A DNA stretch of 10,123 bases, taken from contig JAGRHB010000041.1 in the NCBI GenBank assembly GCA_020445245.1, positions 1 to 10,123 on the forward strand. The letters run 5' to 3'. Made by a program: the position numbers and the translations under genes. Source of the DNA: Gammaproteobacteria bacterium (GTDB taxonomy: Bacteria > Pseudomonadota > Gammaproteobacteria > Chromatiales > Sedimenticolaceae). Below the pieces are notes generated by a model. It made no database searches. It worked only from the letters and a program-made list of their open reading frames with translations, and was not told the DNA's origin. This document shows, one piece after another, positions 1 to 5,896 of the stretch (position 1 is its first letter; each line of letters begins with the position of its first letter).

Positions 1-402
1 GGGCGTGCGGTGTTCGCCGGTGGACATGCGGAAGACATGCATGCCCTGCGCAAGGACTGCAAGAAACTGCGCTATCTGATCGAGTTCTTTCGCGGTCTCT
101 ACCCGCAGCCGGCGCTCAAGGGCATCATCCGCGCACTGAAGGACCTGCTCGACAACCTCGGTGAGTTCCAGGACCTGGAGGTGCAGGCCGACACGCTGCG
201 GGGGTTCGCGCGCGAGATTGCCGATCAGGAGAGCGACAGCCTGTCCGCGGTGCTCGCGATCGGCGCCCTGGTGGCTGATCTCCTGCGTCGCCAGCAGGCC
301 GCACACGAGCGCTTTGCCGGTTGTTTCAGCGCATTCGATACGCCGGACAACCGTGCGCAATACAAGGCGCTGTTCAAGGGCGAGGACCCACAGCAGGGAT
401 GA
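1..402 (+). CDS. CHAD-domain protein, C-terminal part (5' end outside window)
   Basis: The frame is open to the left edge, so only the last 133 residues are visible; a GTG at position 10 is unlikely to be the start. Near the visible N-terminus is the pattern H-A-L-R-K followed by K-K-L-R-Y-L-I-E-F-F, the conserved His plus basic-helix signature of the CHAD domain (conserved histidine alpha-helical domain). The rest is amphipathic helix with many Lys and Arg, including an L-x-D-x-L-G-E-F-Q-D-L-E segment typical of the second CHAD four-helix bundle. Known of the family: CHAD domains bind polyphosphate and localise to polyphosphate granules; some are fused to CYTH/triphosphatase domains, which could lie in the missing N-terminal part. 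Its TGA overlaps the ATG of the following parA-like gene (ATGA), so the two are probably translationally coupled. The family call is good; the biological role is inferred. Confidence 0.82.
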   Translation, partial: GRAVFAGGHAEDMHALRKDCKKLRYLIEFFRGLYPQPALKGIIRALKDLLDNLGEFQDLEVQADTLRGFAREIADQESDSLSAVLAIGALVADLLRRQQAAHERFAGCFSAFDTPDNRAQYKALFKGEDPQQG

Positions 403-1172
403 AGATACTCGGGGTGTACAACATCAAGGGTGGCGTGGGAAAGACCGCGACCGCGGTGAATATTGCCCACCTCGCGGCGAGCAGCGGCCTGCGCACCCTG
501 ATCTGGGATCTGGATCCTCAGGCCGCGGCGACCTTCTACCTTCGGGTCAAGCCGAAGGTGAAGGGCAGTATGAAGATGCTGCGCGGCAAGCGCGACCTCG
601 ACGAGGTCATCAAGGGGTCGGACTACGCCAACCTCGATCTGCTGCCGGCCGACTTCTCGTACCGCAACATGGACCTGCTGCTCGGCGACAGCAAGAAACC
701 GGCACTGCAGCTGCTCAAGCTGCTGCGCCCGCTGGCGCAGCACTACGACCTGGTGGTGCTGGACTGTCCGCCGAGCATCTCGCTGGTGTCGGAAAACATC
801 TTTCGCGCCGCCGACGCGCTGTTGCTGCCGACCATCCCGACCACGCTGTCGCTGCGGACCATGGAACAGCTGCTCGACTTCATGCAGGGCCACGGGCTGA
901 ACACGCCGGTGTATGCCTTCTATTCGATGGTGGACCGGCGCAAGCGGATGCACCTCGACATCATTTCCAGTCCAGCTGACCCGCGTTGCAAAGTGCTGGA
1001 AACCACTATTCCATATGCCACGGAAGTCGAGCGCATGGGTCTGGAACGCCGCCCGGTGACCGACTATGCACCGCGTTCGACGGCGGCGCGTGCGTACCAG
1101 GCGCTGTGGGACGAGGTGAAGGCAAGGGTTGGTGGTCTGCGTCCGCTGTCGGATTTCAACTCGCCTTTTTGA
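399..1172 (+). CDS. Orphan ParA/MinD-superfamily ATPase
   Basis: A 257-residue protein. The start is the ATG at 399, which overlaps the upstream TGA and gives an N-terminus (MKILGVYNIKGGVGKT) that runs straight into the first beta strand; an upstream in-frame ATG at 321 would only add residues overlapping the CHAD gene. Visible motifs: deviant Walker A K10-G-G-V-G-K15-T with the signature lysine, the D37-L-D39-P-Q segment, and Walker B ending in D122-C-P-P. These mark a cytoplasmic ATPase that dimerises on ATP and usually binds nucleoid DNA or membrane. The tail has basic patches (for example R-R-K-R in the second half) that could contact DNA. No ParB, parS-like repeat or centromere is visible, so this is not an evident chromosome or plasmid partition pair. 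Coupling to a CHAD gene suggests positioning of a cargo such as polyphosphate granules, by analogy with McdA for carboxysomes. Family certain; cargo inferred. Confidence 0.9.
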   Translation: MKILGVYNIKGGVGKTATAVNIAHLAASSGLRTLIWDLDPQAAATFYLRVKPKVKGSMKMLRGKRDLDEVIKGSDYANLDLLPADFSYRNMDLLLGDSKKPALQLLKLLRPLAQHYDLVVLDCPPSISLVSENIFRAADALLLPTIPTTLSLRTMEQLLDFMQGHGLNTPVYAFYSMVDRRKRMHLDIISSPADPRCKVLETTIPYATEVERMGLERRPVTDYAPRSTAARAYQALWDEVKARVGGLRPLSDFNSPF

Positions 1173-1318
1173 CGTGAAACCCGCGAAGCGGGCCTGGGTC
1201 CCGCTTTCCCTCTGGAGGGTGTTGTTAAAGCCCCCTCTCCGATCCGGGAGAAGGAGACACAGGTTTGCGACACCCTCGTCTGGGGGCGTGCAAGGCGAGA
1301 GTGAAACGGCCATGTCCG
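1173..1318. other. Convergent intergenic region with several short inverted repeats
   Basis: This 146-bp gap lies between the ends of the parA-like gene (+) and the GMC gene (-). It holds a CCCGC-gaa-GCGGG hairpin (1180-1192), a CCCT-ctgg-AGGG hairpin (1208-1219), an imperfect CCTCTCC/GGGAGAAGG element (1232-1254) and AACGG/CCGTT arms (1305-1309 and 1316-1320) that touch the GMC stop codon. None is followed by a clear T-run on either strand. The C/T-rich and G/A-rich arms resemble degenerate REP-type palindromes of gammaproteobacteria, but there is only one copy here. No gene or promoter is supported. Confidence 0.5.
1180..1192. terminator. Candidate hairpin terminator between converging operons
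   Basis: A perfect 5-bp GC stem (CCCGC/GCGGG) with a GAA loop starts eight bases after the parA-like stop. Read on the minus strand, the stem is followed by only TTTCACG, a poor U-tract; on the plus strand there is none. It could serve both converging transcripts, but classic intrinsic-terminator criteria are not met. Confidence 0.3.
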
Positions 1319-3013
1319 TTAGGCATTTCCGCGTGGGCCCCCAAGCTGAGCCACGATATGGTCGGCGACGCGAAAGCTGTTGGCGTAGATTGTGAAGGTA
1401 TAGGGCACGCTGCCGCCGGTGGGCATGAAGCTGCCGTCGCTGACAAAAAGGTTTTCCACCTCGTGGGCACGGCAGTCTGGATCCAGCACCGCGGCCTCGG
1501 CCGTGTTGCCGAAGCGACAACCGCCGGCCTGCAGGTTGGCCGGTGGCGCCGGGCCGACCGAGGAGCTGACACGACGCGCGCCGAGCTGGCGTAACAACTG
1601 CTCGCCCTTTGCGGCAAGGAAGCGGCCGACGCGCTGGTCCTGCGGGTGCGCCCCGATCCGCACTTTGGCCACAGGGCTGCCCCAACGGTCAAGAACCCGG
1701 CCGTCGAGGCCGACGAAGCAGTCGTCGCTCGGCAACCAGTCGTTGAACACCTCGAAATTCAGGGTGCGGTCGGTGCGGAACCAGGCCTCGAGACGACGTT
1801 TCAGTGGCCTGCCCCAGACCAGATCGCCGTCATGCCACTTGGCGTTCTCGGCACGTGCCACTGCGTTGGGGTGATCCCACAGGAACTCGATGATCCCGCC
1901 CTTGGCGCGGCCGAGCTGCGGGTCGTCGAGCGTGTACCAGTCATCCAGTGCACGGTTGACGAACGGGCCAACCACGCGCATTGCGGCCGTCTCGGCCGCG
2001 TCGTGGTCATCGAATACCAGATCGCCGCTGCCGGCGCCGCCACCGGAGAACAGGAGGTTGCGCCCGACCTGGTGGTGGTTGTTGGCGAGGCCGTCGGGGA
2101 AACCTGGGCCGACCGAAGACAGCAGCAGACGGCTGGTCTCGATCGCCTGGCAGGCCACCACGTAGATACCTGCGTCGACCCGGCGGGTTTTCCCGTCGTG
2201 GTCGAAATACTCGACCGAGCTGATCCTGCCCCGGGCATCGCTGAGGATGCGAGACACCTTGGCGTGGGCGCGGATCTCGCAGCGCCCGCTGGCCGCTGCG
2301 TGGTCGAGCAGGGCGGCACGCGAACTGCCCTTGGCACCGCTGGAACAGCCGAAACTGCCGCAGAAGCCGGAGTACTCACAGGCGCGTCGGCCCATCGCGG
2401 GCTGGGACAGGATCGCGCGCGGCACCCGCAGCGAGTGAAAGCCGAGTTGCTCGGCGGCCTGGTCGATGCGCGCGGAGATCGGATGTTCGAGGGTCGGTGG
2501 AAACGGGAAATCGGCGCTCGACCGTGATTCAGAGTTGCTATGGGTGTCTGCTTTCCCTGATACGCCTATCAGGCGTTCGGTCATGTCGTAGTAGGGTTCG
2601 AGGTCGGCATACTCGATCGGCCAGTCGGCGACATTGGCACCGTCGATAGGGCCAAAGGTGCTGCGTAGTTTGAAGTCCACCGGTTTGAGGCGGTGGAAAT
2701 AGCCACTCATGAAATTGCTCGATCCGCCCACGCAGTTGCCGTTCCAGAAGTTCCAGCCGGACTCCTGCGTGGGCGTCGACCGCCAACCTTCTGCACCGTC
2801 GGCCTGTTCGATGACGTGCCGCTCATCACGCAGTTCCGGCGTATAGACCGCGCGCCGGCAGCACGCCAGCTCGTCCTTGGTGAAGTGCTGCTCCCTGAGC
2901 CAGGGACCTTTCTCGAGGACCACCACCGAGTAACCGGCCTCGGCCAGGCGGTAGGCAACCGGCCCGCCGCCGGCACCGCTGCCGATCACGCAGACATCGA
3001 AGTCACGGCTCAC
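1319..3013 (-). CDS. GMC-family FAD-dependent oxidoreductase (gluconate 2-dehydrogenase large-subunit type)
   Basis: A 564-residue flavoprotein with a GTG start (3011-3013) overlapping the upstream TGA as GTGA; no good ribosome-binding site is visible, so coupling is likely. Domains: Rossmann FAD motif GSGAGGG (residues 11-17) followed by V-V-V-L-E-K-G; GMC signature N-C-V-G-G-S-S-N (93-100); the D-W-P-I-x-Y-x-D-L-E-P-Y-Y segment (130-142); a Cys-containing segment C212-x4-G-F-C-x3-F-G-C-x3-A-K-G-S (212-230); and the C-terminal GMC block D-G-S-F-M-P-T-G-G (526-534) through T-I-Y-A-N. Relatives oxidise sugars or sugar acids in the periplasm and pass electrons to the respiratory chain. No signal peptide is visible; export probably depends on the Tat-signal small subunit encoded just upstream. 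Oddity: at the usual catalytic His (HxxG-T/G-C) there is Leu494 before A-G-G-C-R-F-G, and at the usual Asn/His (NP.xTI) there is Val536. The substrate cannot be named. Confidence 0.87.
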   Translation of the reverse strand: MSRDFDVCVIGSGAGGGPVAYRLAEAGYSVVVLEKGPWLREQHFTKDELACCRRAVYTPELRDERHVIEQADGAEGWRSTPTQESGWNFWNGNCVGGSSNFMSGYFHRLKPVDFKLRSTFGPIDGANVADWPIEYADLEPYYDMTERLIGVSGKADTHSNSESRSSADFPFPPTLEHPISARIDQAAEQLGFHSLRVPRAILSQPAMGRRACEYSGFCGSFGCSSGAKGSSRAALLDHAAASGRCEIRAHAKVSRILSDARGRISSVEYFDHDGKTRRVDAGIYVVACQAIETSRLLLSSVGPGFPDGLANNHHQVGRNLLFSGGGAGSGDLVFDDHDAAETAAMRVVGPFVNRALDDWYTLDDPQLGRAKGGIIEFLWDHPNAVARAENAKWHDGDLVWGRPLKRRLEAWFRTDRTLNFEVFNDWLPSDDCFVGLDGRVLDRWGSPVAKVRIGAHPQDQRVGRFLAAKGEQLLRQLGARRVSSSVGPAPPANLQAGGCRFGNTAEAAVLDPDCRAHEVENLFVSDGSFMPTGGSVPYTFTIYANSFRVADHIVAQLGGPRGNA

Positions 3014-3603
3014 AGTGGCAGTTCTGGGTAGCGCGTACCCGCTCCTGGCAGCGGAAAGCCCGGCACATAGGACAACCAGCGCCAGCCGATGCCGTCCGGG
3101 TTGCCGCCATAGGCAGGGGCCGTCAGCAGGGACTCGAGCAGGTAGCTGATCAGTGTGGAAAGCCAGTTCTCGCCGGCCGCCGAGGCGGCGGTACGGCGCA
3201 GCAGCAGCTCCCTTCGCTGGTCGTCCAGACCGATGAAGTCGATGGCGTGCGTCTGTTGCGCCAGTTCATTCAGCCACTGGCTGCCCTGCACGATGAACGC
3301 GCGATCTTCTGCGGAGACCTTGGGGTCGTCGACCACGAAACGCAGGTAATCCAGGGCGTTGATCTCAGCGGCACCCGGACTGCCCGGTTCGCTTGGCAGC
3401 AGGTGGCGCAGCACAACGTCCAGCGTCGGCCACGGGTCCCGTTCTGCGGCGGCATGGGTGGTGCGCAATCCGAACAGCAGGGCGACGGTCCCGCCCGCCG
3501 ACTGGATCAGGAAGCGGCGACGGCTGAGCAGGGCATCGCGCAGCGGGGCCAACGATGCCGCCGGAGCCGGGTGTGCGCAGTGGGGGCCGGTGCGCCGGAT
3601 CAC
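3010..3603 (-). CDS. Gluconate 2-dehydrogenase subunit 3 family protein with Tat signal
   Basis: A 197-residue protein with a GTG start (3601-3603) sharing GTGA with the neuB stop, so probably coupled. A TTG at 3550-3552 (residue 18) is an alternative start that would shorten the long pre-signal stretch. A twin-arginine motif S-R-R-R-F-L-I (residues 27-33) is followed by a hydrophobic, Gly/Ala-rich segment ending in A-A-A near residue 53, a typical Tat signal. The mature part is helical with W-P-T-L-D near its start and L-P-S-E-P; its end has Y-G-G-N-x-D-G-I-G-W and a Y-x-P-G-F-P-L-P tail, characteristic of the gluconate 2-dehydrogenase subunit 3 (gamma) family. Known of the family: this small subunit pairs with a GMC flavoprotein and carries it through the Tat system; many operons add a cytochrome c subunit, absent here. 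Its TGA overlaps the GMC start. Confidence 0.85.
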   Translation of the reverse strand: MIRRTGPHCAHPAPAASLAPLRDALLSRRRFLIQSAGGTVALLFGLRTTHAAAERDPWPTLDVVLRHLLPSEPGSPGAAEINALDYLRFVVDDPKVSAEDRAFIVQGSQWLNELAQQTHAIDFIGLDDQRRELLLRRTAASAAGENWLSTLISYLLESLLTAPAYGGNPDGIGWRWLSYVPGFPLPGAGTRYPELPL

Positions 3604-4679
3604 CGCGGCTCGCCGATTGGTTCGTCGGCTGCATAGTCACGATCGGCGACTGTTCCGAGCAGCGACCAATAATACAGGGGCGCGAGTCCGCAGCCCGGCC
3701 GCTTGGTGGTCAGGTTGTCCTGGTCGAATGCCTCGCCACGGCGGATTGGCCGTGCGGCGACCAGCGATTTGCGCGCGACCCCGGCGTTGCGCAGCTCTGC
3801 GCTGCCGGGCGTCTTCTCACTGTGTCCCAGTGCCAGCGAGACCGCACGGATGCCAGCCACCAGGTCCGTCAGTTCGCCCGGTTCCAGCGAGGCTGCGTGA
3901 TCCGGGCCTGGCAGTGCACGGTCGAGGGTGAAGTGCTTTTCGATGATGCGTGCACCGCGTGCGACCGCGGCCAGGCTGACGGCGATCCCGGCGGTGTGAT
4001 CCGAGTACCCGACCTCGAGCCCGAAGCAGGTGCGCAGTGTGTCCATCGCCCGCAGGTTCACCTGGTCGAATGGGCACGGGTAGTCGGTGGTGCAATGCAT
4101 GATCGAGACCCGCCCGTGCAGTCGCTCCGAGTCGAATGCATCCAGGCATTCCTGCGCCGAATGCGGTGTGATGCCGTCCATCGCCAGACAGCACAGGCCG
4201 AGGGCCTGGTGGATCTCATCGAGCGTTGCCATGCCGGTGGACAGGATCAGCTCGATGCCGGTGGTGGCCAGTTGCCACAACAGCGGGGCATTGGTCAATT
4301 CGCCCGAGCCGAGCTTGATGCGCCGCAGTTGCAGGCGTTCGAGGAGAAAGCGCGCACTCCCTGCATCGAATGGTGACGACAGGAAATCGATGCCACGTGC
4401 CCCGCAGTGTTCGAGCAGAAGGAATTGACTGTCGAAGTCCAGTGTGAGTCGCTGGAGCATCGCCAACTGGCTCTCGGCCTGTGGGTCGTTGCGTTGCTGG
4501 TAGTCGGCCTTGCGCGCCGTGGCGCTGACCAGGGCCGCGGGTACGAAAGTCTGGAACTTGACGGCATCGGCGCCCGCCTCGGCGGCGACGTCGATCATCG
4601 CGAGGGCGCGTTGCAGATCGCCGTTGTGGTTCACGCCGGCCTCGGCGATGACGTAGACGGTGTCTTTGTGGGTGCCCAT
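3600..4679 (-). CDS. neuB: N-acetylneuraminate/legionaminate synthase (NeuB/LegI type)
   Basis: A 359-residue cytoplasmic enzyme condensing phosphoenolpyruvate with an N-acetylated hexosamine to form a nine-carbon nonulosonic acid. The ATG at 4677-4679 is chosen because it overlaps the neuC stop by one base (TGATG) and puts I-A-E-A-G-V-N-H-N-G right at the N-terminus; the frame stays open to 4754 but only inside neuC. Visible motifs: K-F-Q-T-F (41-45), K-L-G-S-G-E-L (122-128), L-S-T-G-M (146-150), H-C-T-T-D-Y-P (195-201), G-Y-S-D-H-T (224-229), E-K-H-F-T-L-D (247-253) and a C-terminal SAF (antifreeze-like) domain from about residue 302. Glu13, Lys41, His228, His249 and Arg327 are spaced like the active-site residues I recall for Neisseria NeuB. 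The Y-P-C-P-F-D-Q-V-N-L-R stretch and the LegB gene nearby favour a LegI-type enzyme over true NANA synthase; motifs alone do not decide this. Confidence 0.93.
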   Translation of the reverse strand: MGTHKDTVYVIAEAGVNHNGDLQRALAMIDVAAEAGADAVKFQTFVPAALVSATARKADYQQRNDPQAESQLAMLQRLTLDFDSQFLLLEHCGARGIDFLSSPFDAGSARFLLERLQLRRIKLGSGELTNAPLLWQLATTGIELILSTGMATLDEIHQALGLCCLAMDGITPHSAQECLDAFDSERLHGRVSIMHCTTDYPCPFDQVNLRAMDTLRTCFGLEVGYSDHTAGIAVSLAAVARGARIIEKHFTLDRALPGPDHAASLEPGELTDLVAGIRAVSLALGHSEKTPGSAELRNAGVARKSLVAARPIRRGEAFDQDNLTTKRPGCGLAPLYYWSLLGTVADRDYAADEPIGEPR

Positions 4680-5821
4680 CAGTCCGCTTCCACGAAGTGT
4701 TTGATCAGCAATTGCCGCGGGTCTGTGATCGCCAGAAGCGCATCGGCAATGCACCGGCTGGCGTTGCCGTCCCCATAGGGATTGGAAAAGTCCCGCGGCG
4801 GATGGCGCAGCATCGACTCGATCATACGCCCGATCGCGTCGGCCTCGTTCGGTGCGTGCTGCACACTCGGACCGCGCAATCGACCCTGTTGGCGCGTCCC
4901 GATATCCAGTGTCGGTGTGCGCAGCGATGGCGCCTCGTACAGCCCGCTGGAGGAATTGCCGACCACCAGGTCCGCCTGCTCGACCAGGCTGTAGTAGCCG
5001 GCCTGGCCGAGCGAGACGCAGAAGCAGGTGTTGTCGCGGGCGCGCACGAATTCCTGCAGCAGCTGGTTGATCCGCTGACCGCCGTTGTCGGCGTTGGCGC
5101 CGCTGAAGATGAGGCCTGTGGTGTCACCCAGCGCCTGCAGCGCGGTCAACAGCGGGGTGAGCTGCGCCTCGGGTTTGGCATCGTCAAGCGTCACCGGGTG
5201 GAAGGTGATCGCGAGGTTGCGCGGGCGCAGCTTGAAGCCGAGTGTTTGCTGCAGTTGCTGCCGGTCCCAGCGCGCGGTCTCGAGCAGGGCGTCGATACCC
5301 GGGCTGCCGCAGTTCAATACGCGGGACGGCGCCTCGCCCAGCTGCAGGACGCGACGCCGGGCCTGCGCATTGGTGGTGAAATGCAGATGCGACAGCTTGG
5401 TGATCGCATGGCGGATCGCGTCGTCGAATGCACCTTCGGTGATGTCGCCACCGGCGATGTGTGCAACAGGGATGCGCAACAGCAGTGCTGCCTGCGCCGC
5501 GGCCAAGATCTCGTAGCGGTCACCGAGGATCAGCAGCAGATCAGGTTGAAGCGAATGCAGGGCTCCGGCGATGCCACCAACTGCGTTGCCCATCGCCGTG
5601 GCCACGGCACAGGCATCGTCGCCTTCGAGACCCAATGCCACGCGCCTGTCGGGGGTGAAACCATCGGCCTGGATGTCGTCGACCGTATGGCCGAATCGGG
5701 CATCGAGGTGGCTGCCGGTAACGACCAGCTGCACCTGGGCCGCCGAGCCCTGCAGGCGCGTCAGCACCGGCTTCAAGAGTCCCCAATCGGCACGAGAACC
5801 GGTAACGGCACAGATGCGCAT
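4679..5821 (-). CDS. neuC: Hydrolysing UDP-N-acetylglucosamine 2-epimerase (NeuC/LegG type)
   Basis: A 380-residue GT-B-fold enzyme that hydrolyses and 2-epimerises a UDP-HexNAc, supplying ManNAc or the 6-deoxy-2,4-diacetamido sugar to the synthase encoded next. The start is ATG at 5819-5821; the N-terminus M-R-I-C-A-V-T-G-S-R-A-D-W-G is the classic NeuC opening. Further motifs: L-G-D-R-Y-E (99-104), H-I-A-G-G-D-I-T-E-G (121-130), T-F-H-P-V-T (206-211), V-G-N-S-S-S-G-L-Y-E (287-296) and I-G-T-R-Q-x-G-R (307-314), the last two lining the UDP site. It is the first gene of a four-gene set ending with the GMC gene and is preceded by its own candidate promoter at 5855-5863. With a LegB-type dehydratase in the locus, the LegG role (UDP-2,4-diacetamido-2,4,6-trideoxy-hexose) is more likely than NeuC proper; inference from context. 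Confidence 0.93.
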   Translation of the reverse strand: MRICAVTGSRADWGLLKPVLTRLQGSAAQVQLVVTGSHLDARFGHTVDDIQADGFTPDRRVALGLEGDDACAVATAMGNAVGGIAGALHSLQPDLLLILGDRYEILAAAQAALLLRIPVAHIAGGDITEGAFDDAIRHAITKLSHLHFTTNAQARRRVLQLGEAPSRVLNCGSPGIDALLETARWDRQQLQQTLGFKLRPRNLAITFHPVTLDDAKPEAQLTPLLTALQALGDTTGLIFSGANADNGGQRINQLLQEFVRARDNTCFCVSLGQAGYYSLVEQADLVVGNSSSGLYEAPSLRTPTLDIGTRQQGRLRGPSVQHAPNEADAIGRMIESMLRHPPRDFSNPYGDGNASRCIADALLAITDPRQLLIKHFVEAD

Positions 5822-5854
5822 CAGCCTGTCGCCATTCGATCGAGCATGAACCGG

Positions 5855-5863
5855 ATATTAGCA
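5855..5863 (-). promoter_or_regulatory. Candidate extended -10 promoter for neuC
   Basis: On the minus strand the bases read TGC-TAATAT, an extended -10 motif with a hexamer close to consensus, about 34 bases before the neuC ATG. The region 17 bases further upstream (GCTCAG) is a poor -35 box and lies inside the adjacent hairpin. If used, transcription would start near 5848, giving a leader of about 27 bases, and would make neuC-neuB-dehydrogenase a unit separate from fimV. Pattern only. Confidence 0.42.
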
Positions 5864-5865
5864 GT

Positions 5866-5895
5866 TGCACACGCCGGCTGAGCGCCGGCTGTGCA
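5866..5895 (-). terminator. Strong stem-loop just after the fimV stop
   Basis: Plus-strand arms TGCACA + GCCGGC (5866-5871, 5873-5878) pair with GCCGGC + TGTGCA (5884-5895) around a 5-base loop, leaving one bulged C at 5872: a 12-bp, very GC-rich stem one base beyond the fimV TGA. On the minus strand it is followed by ACTGCTAATATCC, with no U-run. It may be a non-canonical terminator, an RNA-stability element protecting the fimV 3' end, or an attenuator before neuC. The structure is clear; the function is not. Confidence 0.5.
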
Positions 5896-5896
5896 T

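Noticed and set aside
1208..1254. REP-like palindromes as a mobile or repeat element
   Set aside because: Only single, imperfect copies are present in this window. Without the genome the repeat family cannot be shown.
1305..1320. AACGG/CCGTT hairpin as the GMC operon terminator
   Set aside because: The stem is only five base pairs with a six-base loop, overlaps the stop codon, and lacks a T-run on the minus strand.
225..1685. 486-codon open frame on the - strand crossing CHAD, parA and the intergenic gap
   Set aside because: It runs antisense through two genes with clear family motifs and through the GMC 3' end in another frame. No domain was recognised.
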